A DNA stretch of 64,000 nucleotides, taken from the NCBI RefSeq assembly GCF_022200785.1, contig NZ_CP087585.1, forward strand, positions 2,666,001-2,730,000. The letters run 5' to 3'. Position 1 is the first letter of the stretch. The number at the start of each line of letters is the position of its first letter. Under the pieces are notes generated by a model. It saw nothing but the letters and a program-made list of their open reading frames with translations, ran no database searches and was not told the DNA's origin. A program made the position numbers and the translations under genes. This DNA comes from Pedobacter mucosus (GTDB lineage Bacteria > Bacteroidota > Bacteroidia > Sphingobacteriales > Sphingobacteriaceae). Positions 1 through 8,723 of this stretch are shown here, one piece after another.

Positions 1-640
1 CATGTCGAACAGCGTAAAATATTTAAGTAGTGACATTGTGGATTGCAAATCCACTTTTATTATTTATTCGACATGCCCTCCGGAACATTTCGAACAGCAT
101 AATACTTATATAGCAGTTGCGGCGATTATTTTGGAATAAGGAAAGGGTTGTTAGAATTAATATTTGAGTAGTGTTACATTGTGGATTACAAATCCACTTT
201 CATTATTTATTTGACATGCCCTTCGGAACATGTCGAACAGCATATTCTTAGAATTAATATTTAAGTAGTGTTACATTGTGGATTACAAATCCACTTTCAT
301 TATTTATTCGACATGCCCTTCGGAACATGTCGAACAGCGTAATAAGGAAAGGGTTGTTAGAATTAATATTTGAGTAGTGTTACATTGTGGATTGCAAATC
401 CACTTTCATTATTTATTCGACATGCCCTTCGGAACATGTCGAACAGCGTAGTAAAAGTTGTTAGAATTAATATTTGAGTAGTGTTACATTGTGGATTACA
501 AATCCACTTTCATTATTTATTCGACATGCCCTTCGGAACATGTCGAACAGCGTAAAATATTTAAGTAGTGACATTGTGGATTGCAAATCCACTTTCATTA
601 GTTATTCGACATGCCCTTCGGAACATGTTGAACAGCACAT
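1..640. repeat. Tandem palindrome array, six units, open at the left edge
   Basis: Six copies of an ~80-bp core repeat with irregular spacing: the central motif starts at about 36, 179, 276, 385, 489 and 574. Each core carries two palindromes: GTGGATTRCAAATCCAC (7-bp arms), then CGACATG-N10-CATGTCG, separated by a conserved AT-rich stretch. The loop base alternates between A and G among units. Bases 1-75 and 539-613 are nearly identical, which suggests a higher-order period of about 538 bp. The window opens inside a unit, so the array continues to the left. A 62-codon reading frame over 474-662 is only repeat sequence. Confidence 0.9.
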
Positions 641-727
641 TCAGCATGCCGACCGTCGATAACAACTTAATAATAAGCCTAATTTTTCATTTTAAACTAT
701 TAATAATTGCACAAACCTTATTTATCT

Positions 728-790
728 AAACCTTGGCGAAGCGGTACCCGATTTTTTATTTGGTTTAGCAAAGCAAAGGACTAACGTTGC
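728..790 (+). repeat. Degenerate copy of the dispersed AAACCCGAT element
   Basis: This is the only structure seen between the palindrome array and pcrA. AAACC, GCG, ACCCGATTTTTT, AGCAAAGC and GACTAACG occur in the same order as in the better copies at 21976 and 50227. It is heavily diverged, so family membership is uncertain. The rest of 641-892 is AT-rich and must hold the pcrA promoter, but no clean promoter can be picked. Confidence 0.35.
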
Positions 791-892
791 CATAATATAC
801 AGGTTTGGCTTTCCATCATAATAAAACTTTCAAATTACGAGAACCAATAAATTACTAACATTTTTCGCAAAAGCATTTAGGAATTCTTATTT

Positions 893-3211
893 TTGAACTT
901 CAAAAAAACAGGAGCCGATTTGGATTATTTAGAAGGATTAAACCCACAACAAAGAGCAGCAGTAGAGAATACAAAAGGACCAGTAATGATTGTTGCGGGG
1001 GCTGGATCAGGCAAAACCCGTGTAATTACCTATCGCGTTGCTCATTTAATAAGAACCGGTACAGATCCTTTTAATATTTTGGTTTTAACCTTTACGAACA
1101 AAGCGAGTAAAGATATGCGTGAGCGTATTGGAAAAGTTGTTGGCGCAGAAGCGAAAAATATTTGGATGGGAACTTTTCACTCTGTTTTTGCGAAAATTTT
1201 ACGTGTTGAAGCTGAAAGAATAGGTTATCCAAGCAATTTTACCATTTATGATACCGATGATAGCAAAAGCGTAATCCGTGCTATTTTGAAAGAAATGCAA
1301 TTGGATGACAAATTATATGCCGCTAATTTTGTTTTTAATAGAATATCTTCTGCAAAAAACAATTTAATTTCCTGGGCTGAATATCAGGTAAATGATCAAA
1401 TTCAATCAGAAGACAATCAAAATAAGCGTCCACTTATTGGTCAGATTTACGAAACTTATGCCAAGCGCTGTTTCCGGGCAGGCGCCATGGATTTTGATGA
1501 TTTGCTTTTTAAAACAAATATTTTACTAAAAGAACATACCGACGTTTTAAATAAATACCAGCAAAAATTTAGGTATTTAATGGTTGATGAGTATCAGGAT
1601 ACTAACTTTTCGCAATATACAATTGTTAAAAAACTAGCGGCAGCTTATCAAAATATTTGTGTTGTGGGCGATGATGCACAAAGTATTTATGCTTTCCGTG
1701 GCGCTAATATTCAGAATATTCTCAATTTTGAACGTGATTATCCAGATTTGAAAGTTTATAAACTGGAACAGAATTATCGATCAACTCAAAATATTGTAGA
1801 TGCGGCGAGTAGCATTATTGCAAATAACAAAAATCAGCTAGAGAAAAATGTATTTTCTGAGAATGCAACAGGCGACAGAATTAAAGTTTCGAGGGCATTT
1901 ACAGATAATGAAGAAGGTAAATTGGTTGCCGAAGCCATTATTCAGGAACGCAGTACCAAAGGCTATGATCATAAAGATTTTGCGATTTTATACCGTACCA
2001 ATGCTCAAAGCAGGGCTATGGAGGAAGGTTTACGAAAATTAAACATCCCTTATAGAATTTACGGTGGACAATCTTTTTATCAACGAAAAGAGATTAAAGA
2101 TTTGATAGCTTATTTTCGTTTAACTTTTAATCCGAAAGATGAAGAGGCCATAAAAAGAGTTATAAATTATCCGAAGCGCGGAATTGGAGATACCTCAATA
2201 GATAAAATTATCGTTGCCGCAGACCAGCATGATAAAACCATGTGGGATGTTATTTCCAATGCCCATCAATTTGTTGAAGGTCGTTTAGCAAACCAATTGA
2301 ACGATTTCTCGTTAATGATTCAAAGTTTTCAGGCAGAAGCCAAAAAGCTTGATGCTTATGAAACAGCCTTATTTATAGCTCAACACGCAGGTATTTTAAA
2401 AGAATTATATACCGATGACAGTGTTGAAGGCCGCAGCCGCTACGAGAATATTCAGGAGTTGTTAAACGGTATAAAAGAGTTTTCTGAGCGGGAAGATATC
2501 GAAGAAAGAGGCCTGGATATTTTTATGCAAGATGTAGCGCTTTTAACCAACGATGATAAAGACGGCGACAAAAATAAAGATACAGTTTCACTGATGACAA
2601 TCCACTCTGCCAAAGGTTTGGAGTTTAAAAATGTGTTTATAGTCGGGTTGGAAGAGAATCTTTTCCCTTCTCAAATGTCGCTAACCAATAGAACAGATTT
2701 AGAAGAAGAGCGACGTTTATTTTACGTGGCTATAACGAGAGCTGAAATTAAGTTAACACTTACTTATGCTACTTCACGTTACCGCTGGGGAACTTTAACT
2801 AACTGTGAACCAAGCCGTTTTATAAATGAAATTAGTCCTAGGTTTTTAGAATTAGATGTTAAACCATCTAAAAGTAACGTTTTGGAAGGCAATTTTGATG
2901 ATGAACGTAAAACGTGGACTTCTCAACCGAGAGATTTCATGAGCAAGCCGAAACCAACAAGTTCAGCACCTACAATTCGTCCGAAAACTACTTCATTATT
3001 AGCCAAAGCGCATATCCCTACTCCAGGTTTTACGCCATCATTACCTCACGAATTTCAAGGCGGCATGGAAGTAGAACATGAGAAATTTGGCTTCGGAAAA
3101 ATTATCAGTCTAGAAGGAACCTTACCTGATGTTAAAGCAACTGTGTTTTTTCAGGGTTTAGGCAATAAACAGTTGTTGCTTAAGTTTGCCAAACTGATGA
3201 TTGTGAAATAG
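893..3211 (+). CDS. pcrA: ATP-dependent DNA helicase PcrA/UvrD
   Basis: Superfamily 1A 3'-5' helicase acting in DNA repair and removal of RecA or stalled RNA polymerase. Visible motifs: Walker A AGAGSGKT (residues 35-42), Walker B VDEYQDTN (about 231), QNYRS, the motif V region MTIHSAKGLEF, and motif VI RRLFYVAITRA. The last ~45 residues (GMEVEHEKFGFGKI onward) form the Tudor-like domain that binds RNA polymerase in PcrA proteins. Its 772 residues are normal for the family. The first start is TTG at 893. A TTG at 920, with AGGAG five bases upstream and giving LDYLEGLNPQQ, matches where homologues usually begin and may be the real start. Confidence 0.95.
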   Translation: MNFKKTGADLDYLEGLNPQQRAAVENTKGPVMIVAGAGSGKTRVITYRVAHLIRTGTDPFNILVLTFTNKASKDMRERIGKVVGAEAKNIWMGTFHSVFAKILRVEAERIGYPSNFTIYDTDDSKSVIRAILKEMQLDDKLYAANFVFNRISSAKNNLISWAEYQVNDQIQSEDNQNKRPLIGQIYETYAKRCFRAGAMDFDDLLFKTNILLKEHTDVLNKYQQKFRYLMVDEYQDTNFSQYTIVKKLAAAYQNICVVGDDAQSIYAFRGANIQNILNFERDYPDLKVYKLEQNYRSTQNIVDAASSIIANNKNQLEKNVFSENATGDRIKVSRAFTDNEEGKLVAEAIIQERSTKGYDHKDFAILYRTNAQSRAMEEGLRKLNIPYRIYGGQSFYQRKEIKDLIAYFRLTFNPKDEEAIKRVINYPKRGIGDTSIDKIIVAADQHDKTMWDVISNAHQFVEGRLANQLNDFSLMIQSFQAEAKKLDAYETALFIAQHAGILKELYTDDSVEGRSRYENIQELLNGIKEFSEREDIEERGLDIFMQDVALLTNDDKDGDKNKDTVSLMTIHSAKGLEFKNVFIVGLEENLFPSQMSLTNRTDLEEERRLFYVAITRAEIKLTLTYATSRYRWGTLTNCEPSRFINEISPRFLELDVKPSKSNVLEGNFDDERKTWTSQPRDFMSKPKPTSSAPTIRPKTTSLLAKAHIPTPGFTPSLPHEFQGGMEVEHEKFGFGKIISLEGTLPDVKATVFFQGLGNKQLLLKFAKLMIVK

Positions 3212-3259
3212 AACTGGCCTCTCCCTATCAACGTTTGTAGTTGGGCTAATTTGAGGTAG

Positions 3260-3368
3260 TCCCTCTTCCAAAAAGAGGGAAATAAAAATTTGGGGTTTTA
3301 ACCCGCTGTAAAAATCGCTGTGGGTTTAAAGTACTGAAACTGAAAACGCTCCCCTTTGGAGAGGGAGG
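3260..3368. repeat. Short inverted repeats between pcrA and smc
   Basis: TCCCTCTT/AAGAGGGA (3260-3280) forms an 8-bp stem, and a second CTCCC...GGGAG structure lies near 3348-3368. The first stem is followed by an A-rich stretch, not a clear T-run, so termination of pcrA is possible but not shown. The style matches the CT/AG-rich intergenic hairpins common in Bacteroidota. Nothing else is recognisable in 3212-3467. Confidence 0.4.
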
Positions 3369-3467
3369 TTACAATAGCTGCCAAACTTCTCCCTTTCAAT
3401 GGGTGAGGCATTTGAAAAACACCAAAATAATCCTTATAATTGGGTAATGCTCCTCTGATAAAAAACC

Positions 3468-6400
3468 ATGCAACTTACCAGATTAGAAATTAAAGGTTTT
3501 AAGAGCTTTGGCGATAAAGTAATCATTAATTTTAATGAGGGTGTAACGGCTATTGTGGGTCCGAATGGTTGTGGAAAATCAAATGTAATTGATGCCATGC
3601 GTTGGGTTTTAGGGGAGCAAAGTACCAAGGCTTTACGATCTGAAAAGATGGAAAACATCATCTTTAATGGTACCAAAAATCGTAAACAAGCCCAATTAGC
3701 AGAAGTTTCTTTAAGCTTTGATAATACCAAAAATATACTTCCAACGGAATACGCTCAAGTTACCGTTACCCGAAAATTATACCGAAATGGCGATAGTGAA
3801 TATCGTTTAAATGATGTTCAGTGCCGTCTTAAAGACATTACTGATCTTTTTTTAGATACAGGAATTGGGTCTGACAGTTACTCCATTATCGAGTTAAAAA
3901 TGGTTGATGAAATCATTACAAATGAAGAACATAGTCGCCGTTCATTATTTGAAGAAGCTTCAGGAATATCAAAATATAAGTTACGGAAGAAACAAACCTA
4001 TAATAAATTAAAAGATACAGAGGTTGATTTAGAACGTGTAGATGATTTGCTTTTTGAAATAGAAAAAAATTTAAAAACCTTAGAAAGTCAGGCTAAAAAA
4101 GCAGAACGTTACTACAAATTAAAAGAGCAATATCGAGAATTAAGCATTCAACTTGCAACACACCGTATAGGTTTTTTCCGGACAGATTTAAATGCTTTAG
4201 AAACGCAAGAACAAAGTCAGCAAACCGCTCGAATTGAATTCAGTACGCAAATTGATGTGTTTGAGGCCAATTTGCAAAAGCAAAAATTAGAAAGCCTTAA
4301 TCAAGAAAAAAACCTTTCTATTCAGCAAAAAGCTACCAATGAATTCACTTCAAAAATACGTGTATACGAAAGTGAGAAGAAAGTTAAAAATGAGCAAATG
4401 CGTTATCTACAAGAAAAGGAAACGCGTTTAACTACAGAATTGGAGAAAGATAAAAGCCAGATTAACCATGTTAATTATAACATTAAGCGGTTAAATGAAG
4501 AAGTTTTAACTGAAACTGCTGTCTTTAATCATGTAGAATCAGAGTTAAAAACGTTAAAATCCTTCCTAGATACACTTCGTGAGCAACAACAAATAGAAAA
4601 AAATAGAATTGATAATCTGGTCAAATCGTTAGCAAGCTTGCAGAATCAGGTTTATCAATCACAGAAGGAAATTGATATCCTTAATATTCAAAAGGATGCT
4701 TTGGTGCAGGAAACCAGTAGAAATTTAGACGATACAAATACCAAGACATCCGAATTAAGGGCTTTTGATCACGCATTGGCTGAACTTGATTTACAGTTGC
4801 AGGAAAAGCAGAATAATATTAAACAACTTAAGGAAGCTGAAGAAATTTTAAAAGAGAACCTAGTTGATTCTGAATCAAAATTGAGCTTAAATAAGGAAAA
4901 GCTGACTATTGAAAATCGTAAAAAGGATGCTAAACAAAATGAATATAATTTAACAAAATCGTTGGTAGATAGTTTAGAAGGTTTTCCTGAATCCATTCGT
5001 TTTTTAAAGAAACATAATGCTTTTACCAAAAATGCTCTCCTCCTATCGGATATTCTTTTTTGTGATGAAGATTACAGAATAGCCATAGAAAACTACCTTG
5101 AGCCGGTAATGAACCACTATGTAGTCGATCATTATATAGATGCAGTTCACGCAATAAATCTATTAACAGATGCCACACGCGGTAGAGCCAACTTTTTTGT
5201 ATTGGAAAATGTTCCTCATAAAGTCCAATCTATAACTGAGCATCAAGGATTAATTTCCGCTTTATCGGTTGTCGAAGTGGATAAAAAATACCATCATCTT
5301 TGTAATCTACTTTTACAAAATGTATATATCGCAATTGCCGATCAGGAAAATATTTTTAAAGAAACGCCTACTGAAGGCTTAACTATTTTAGCTAAAAACG
5401 GAAAGTATGCTCAAACCAGGTTTACTTTGGCAGGTGGTTCCGTTGGTTTATTTGAAGGTAAAAGGATTGGTCGTGCTAAAAATTTAGAGAATTTAGCTAA
5501 AGAGATTAAGCAATCAGAATCTCTCATTAACCAATATAAACTAGTAATTAATACTGAAACTGACAATATATTCACGCTTAAAGAATCGTTTAAATTAAAT
5601 CAGATTAATACTTTACAACAAGAGTTAAATCGGTTAAATAACGAGCATATTTCTGTTCAAACCCGTCGGGATCAATACCAGGAATTTATTGAAAAAAGCG
5701 AAAACCGTAAGACAGATATCGCCGAAAAAATCGTTTCTATAGAGAAATCACTAGCTGAAAAATTACCTGCATTGGTGCAATTACAAAAGAATCAACAAGA
5801 AGCTCATGTTAATTTGCAAGGACAACAGCTTAATTATCAAGAGGTTGCTGATCAGGTAAATGAGAATGCAGGAAAGTATAACCAGGATAATATTCGTTAT
5901 CATCAGCAACAAAATAAAGTGGCTGGATTAGAAAAAGACTTAGATTACCGCTTTGTGCAAGAGGAAAGTTTGAACAAACGCATTACACTATCTGATCAGG
6001 AATTACAGGATGTTTTAAGTCAAATAACAGCAACTTTGCAACATACAGATTTTAACGATGACACCCTTTTGGAGATGTATAAGCAGCGAGATGAGATGGA
6101 AAAGGGATTAACTGAATTGGAAAAAAACTATTATGAAAGCAAGGGAAATATCAATGATTTAGAGAATAATCTTTCCCTTACTAGAAAAAAACGTGAAGAC
6201 GCTGACGTAATTTTAACAGAAATTAAGGATAAAAAGAATGCCTTAAAAATTGACTTAAATGCTTTAAAAGAACGTTTAGCTGTTGAATTTAACATCGATA
6301 TAAACGATTTGTTAGAAACGGAAACAGAGATTGAACAGCTTGAAAGTGAATTCGAAATCAGGCAGAAGGTCGAAAAAATAAAACGACAGCTTGATGAATT

Positions 6401-7007
6401 TGGGGCCATAAACTCAATGGCCATGGAAGCTTTTAAAGAAATGGAAGAGCGATACCTATTTATTCAGAATCAAAAAAAGGATTTAATTGTTGCCAAAACA
6501 GACCTTTTACAAACCATTAAAGAAATAGACGATACTGCAAAAGAGAAATTTATGCAAGCGTTTACCCAAGCTAGGGAACATTTTATAACTGTTTTTCGCT
6601 CGTTATTTAATGAGGAGGATAGTTGTGATTTAATTCTCTCTGACGTAAATAATCCTTTGGAAGCGGATATTGATATAATTGCTCGTCCGAAAGGCAAAAG
6701 ACCTTTATCCATAAACCAATTATCGGGCGGTGAAAAAACGCTTACTGCTACAGCCTTATTATTTTCACTTTACCTTTTAAAACCTGCACCATTTTGTATT
6801 TTTGATGAAGTTGATGCGCCACTCGATGATACAAATATTGATAAATTCAACAATATTATTCGAAAGTTTTCAGATCAATCCCAGTTCATAATTATATCAC
6901 ATAACAAGCGTACCATCGCAAGTACCGATATCATTTATGGCGTAACAATGGTTGAGCAAGGCGTATCTCGAGTTGTGGCGGTTGATATGAGAGAAATAGC
7001 AGCGTAA
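3468..7007 (+). CDS. smc: Chromosome segregation protein SMC
   Basis: Chromosome condensation ATPase that dimerises through a hinge and works with ScpA/ScpB. The N-terminal head has Walker A GPNGCGKSN (residues 31-39). Long coiled coils (about 170-500 and 670-1030) flank a globular hinge near 510-660. The C-terminal head has the ABC signature LSGGEKT (1085) and Walker B CIFDEVDAP (about 1110). The full 1179 residues match the family. ATG at 3468 gives MQLTRLEIKGFKSF, the standard SMC N-terminus. It follows pcrA after 256 bp of non-coding DNA and probably has its own promoter. Confidence 0.97.
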   Translation: MQLTRLEIKGFKSFGDKVIINFNEGVTAIVGPNGCGKSNVIDAMRWVLGEQSTKALRSEKMENIIFNGTKNRKQAQLAEVSLSFDNTKNILPTEYAQVTVTRKLYRNGDSEYRLNDVQCRLKDITDLFLDTGIGSDSYSIIELKMVDEIITNEEHSRRSLFEEASGISKYKLRKKQTYNKLKDTEVDLERVDDLLFEIEKNLKTLESQAKKAERYYKLKEQYRELSIQLATHRIGFFRTDLNALETQEQSQQTARIEFSTQIDVFEANLQKQKLESLNQEKNLSIQQKATNEFTSKIRVYESEKKVKNEQMRYLQEKETRLTTELEKDKSQINHVNYNIKRLNEEVLTETAVFNHVESELKTLKSFLDTLREQQQIEKNRIDNLVKSLASLQNQVYQSQKEIDILNIQKDALVQETSRNLDDTNTKTSELRAFDHALAELDLQLQEKQNNIKQLKEAEEILKENLVDSESKLSLNKEKLTIENRKKDAKQNEYNLTKSLVDSLEGFPESIRFLKKHNAFTKNALLLSDILFCDEDYRIAIENYLEPVMNHYVVDHYIDAVHAINLLTDATRGRANFFVLENVPHKVQSITEHQGLISALSVVEVDKKYHHLCNLLLQNVYIAIADQENIFKETPTEGLTILAKNGKYAQTRFTLAGGSVGLFEGKRIGRAKNLENLAKEIKQSESLINQYKLVINTETDNIFTLKESFKLNQINTLQQELNRLNNEHISVQTRRDQYQEFIEKSENRKTDIAEKIVSIEKSLAEKLPALVQLQKNQQEAHVNLQGQQLNYQEVADQVNENAGKYNQDNIRYHQQQNKVAGLEKDLDYRFVQEESLNKRITLSDQELQDVLSQITATLQHTDFNDDTLLEMYKQRDEMEKGLTELEKNYYESKGNINDLENNLSLTRKKREDADVILTEIKDKKNALKIDLNALKERLAVEFNIDINDLLETETEIEQLESEFEIRQKVEKIKRQLDEFGAINSMAMEAFKEMEERYLFIQNQKKDLIVAKTDLLQTIKEIDDTAKEKFMQAFTQAREHFITVFRSLFNEEDSCDLILSDVNNPLEADIDIIARPKGKRPLSINQLSGGEKTLTATALLFSLYLLKPAPFCIFDEVDAPLDDTNIDKFNNIIRKFSDQSQFIIISHNKRTIASTDIIYGVTMVEQGVSRVVAVDMREIAA

Positions 7008-7027
7008 AAAATTGAGGGCTATAAACA

Positions 7028-7126
7028 TAATTTGAAAATGAAAGTCAATACTCTTGGCGGTCCCCTGTCCTGCTGTACATTTCAAGTCCTCGCTTCGCTG
7101 TGGGCTTTTCATTTCCATCAGGTTTA
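7028..7126 (-). repeat. Dispersed AAACCCGAT element, minus orientation
   Basis: Read on the minus strand it begins AAACCTGAT (7125-7117), followed by GAAAAGCCC, GGACTTGAAA, a CAGCAGGAC block and GGACCGCC. The same ordered blocks occur at 21976 and 34926. It fills most of the gap between smc and the M28 peptidase gene, just upstream of that gene's promoter. Confidence 0.7.
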
Positions 7127-7160
7127 AACACGCAAAGCAGAATAAGAAATGAGGTTTGCC

Positions 7161-7189
7161 TTGCAATATTCTAATAATTAATATCTTTA
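7161..7189 (+). promoter_or_regulatory. Predicted promoter of the M28 peptidase gene
   Basis: TTG at 7161-7163, 18 bp, then TATCTTTA at 7182-7189: a one-mismatch fit to the Bacteroidota TTG-N17-23-TAnnTTTG promoter. Transcription would start near 7196, about 12 bases before the ATG. Confidence 0.5.
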
Positions 7190-7207
7190 GACTTAAATAT
7201 TCCTAAA

Positions 7208-8152
7208 ATGAAAATTTTATATATCATTCCTTTAGCCATGATGCTAAGTTGCTGTTCATCAGTAAAAAATCAAACCACCACAGAAACAGGCAAACTCGAC
7301 ACACAATTGCTAAAAGATGTTGAAGTATTATCTTCTGACACTTATCAAGGTAGAAAAACTGGGACCAAAGGTGCGGAAATGGCAAGGGCTTACATTATTC
7401 AGCGTTTCCAAAAGTTGGGTTTAAAATCCTATCCTCAACATGTAAATTATGCACAAGAGTTTAAATTTAAAGCCAGAGGAACTGATGTTAATGGAACAAA
7501 TGTTATTGGTTATATTCCAGGAAAAAGCGCAAGCGTTATCGTGGTTTCAGCACATTACGACCATTTAGGTATTATTAAAGATGATGTTTTTAACGGTGCG
7601 GATGATAATGCATCCGGAACGGCTGGACTAATGAAAATCGCTGCATATTTCGCAAAAAATAAACCAAATAACACTATTATTTTCGCGTCTTTTGATGCTG
7701 AAGAAATGGGTTTGCAAGGCGCAAAGGCATTTGTTTCTAATCCGCCAGTGCCAATAAATACCATTTCAGTAGATCTAAATATGGACATGATTAGTCATAG
7801 TGACAAAGGTGAACTTTACGTTTGTGGAACTTTTAAATATCCAGCTTTAAAGAAATATATTGATACCACTAAAACCAATATCAAAGTAATTTTAGGCCAT
7901 GATGACCCTAAACTTGGTCACGATGATTGGACAAATCAAAGTGATCAAGGTGCTTTCAATGCTAAAAATATTCCTTTTTTATATTTCGGCGTAGAGGATC
8001 ATAAAGATTATCACAAGGCAAGCGATGAATATGCTACAATCACAAAGCAGTTTTTCAGTAATGCTGCAAATACCGTTTTAGAAGTTGTAAAAAGTGTAGA
8101 TAAACAAACAGGCTTGCAGCAATCACTGAAAGATAAAATGATTATGAAATAA
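7208..8152 (+). CDS. M28 family zinc aminopeptidase, lipoprotein
   Basis: Predicted envelope aminopeptidase. The N-terminus has a lipoprotein signal (hydrophobic stretch ending LSCCSS, cysteine near residue 15), so it should be anchored in a membrane facing the periplasm or surface. M28 metal-site motifs are in order: HYDHLG (116-121), the bridging Asp in GADDNASG (about 132), and the catalytic/metal Glu pair in FDAEEMG (162-168). The 314 residues form one peptidase domain without a PA insert. It stands alone between a predicted promoter and a strong terminator at 8196. The substrate is unknown. Confidence 0.9.
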   Translation: MKILYIIPLAMMLSCCSSVKNQTTTETGKLDTQLLKDVEVLSSDTYQGRKTGTKGAEMARAYIIQRFQKLGLKSYPQHVNYAQEFKFKARGTDVNGTNVIGYIPGKSASVIVVSAHYDHLGIIKDDVFNGADDNASGTAGLMKIAAYFAKNKPNNTIIFASFDAEEMGLQGAKAFVSNPPVPINTISVDLNMDMISHSDKGELYVCGTFKYPALKKYIDTTKTNIKVILGHDDPKLGHDDWTNQSDQGAFNAKNIPFLYFGVEDHKDYHKASDEYATITKQFFSNAANTVLEVVKSVDKQTGLQQSLKDKMIMK

Positions 8153-8195
8153 TATTAAGAAATTACAGCGATTATAATATTTTCAATAATACATC

Positions 8196-8223
8196 AAACC
8201 TGCCCTATGGCAGGTTTTTTTTT
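8196..8223 (+). terminator. Rho-independent terminator of the M28 peptidase gene
   Basis: AAACCTGCC, loop CTAT, GGCAGGTTT, then an uninterrupted T-run: a 9-bp perfect stem 43 bp after the stop codon. Confidence 0.9.
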
Positions 8224-8278
8224 AATTAATATTTTAATTCTAAATTATTTTACGTCTGATTATCAATAAGTTAAATAT

Positions 8279-8348
8279 AAACTACGAAAATAGTTTGTAA
8301 ACTATAAAAATAGTAGTAACTTCAATTAAGCAAACTATAAAAATAGTT
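8279..8348 (+). promoter_or_regulatory. Three palindromic BlaI/MecI-type operators
   Basis: Three near-identical dyads precede blaI: AAACTA-CGAAAA-TAGTTT (8279-8296), AAACTA-TAAAAA-TAGTAG (8299-8316) and AAACTA-TAAAAA-TAGTTA (8332-8349). The core is ACTA-N6-TAGT, the kind of site bound by dimeric BlaI/MecI repressors. The last dyad ends two bases before the ATG, so bound repressor would cover the translation start. The dyads are about 20 and 33 bp apart centre to centre. Autoregulation of the two-gene operon is inferred from this layout. Confidence 0.8.
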
Positions 8349-8351
8349 AAT

Positions 8352-8723
8352 ATGATAAAAGAACTTACAAAAGCAGAAGAGCAAATCATGCTTATCCTTT
8401 GGGAAATGGGAGAAGCATTGGTGAAAGATGTGATTGAAAAAATGCATGAGCCAAAACCCGCTTACAATACAGTATCCACAGTAATTCGAGTTTTAGAAGG
8501 AAAGGGGTTTTTAGATCACAAAGCTATCGGCAATACGCATATTTACTTTCCAATTATTAAAGAGTTTGATTATAAGCACTTTGCTTTAAATAAAGTAATG
8601 AATAATTACTTTGAAAATTCTTATGAAAGGCTGGTTTCTTTTTTAGTGAAAGAAAAAAGTATGAGCGAAAAAGAATTGGATGAGATTATTCGATTGGCTG
8701 AAAAACTAAAAAAAGACAAATGA
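8352..8723 (+). CDS. BlaI/MecI/CopY-family transcriptional repressor
   Basis: Winged-helix repressor of 123 residues, the family's usual size. The first ~75 residues form the DNA-binding domain (LTKAEEQIMLILWEMGEA, then VKDVIEKM and YNTVSTVIRVLEGKGFLDH as the recognition region). The C-terminal helices are the dimerisation part that is cleaved or inactivated when the partner M56 protease is triggered. Its stop codon overlaps the start of the M56 gene by four bases (ATGA), so the two are co-translated. Three matching operators lie immediately upstream. Whether it controls antibiotic resistance is doubtful: no beta-lactamase gene is adjacent. Confidence 0.93.
   Translation: MIKELTKAEEQIMLILWEMGEALVKDVIEKMHEPKPAYNTVSTVIRVLEGKGFLDHKAIGNTHIYFPIIKEFDYKHFALNKVMNNYFENSYERLVSFLVKEKSMSEKELDEIIRLAEKLKKDK

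Noticed and set aside
1..640. CRISPR-like array
   Set aside because: The repeated part is longer than the linkers, linkers are similar to each other rather than unique, spacing is irregular, and no cas gene is in view.
474..662. 62-codon reading frame
   Set aside because: It is entirely repeat sequence and has no protein-like composition.
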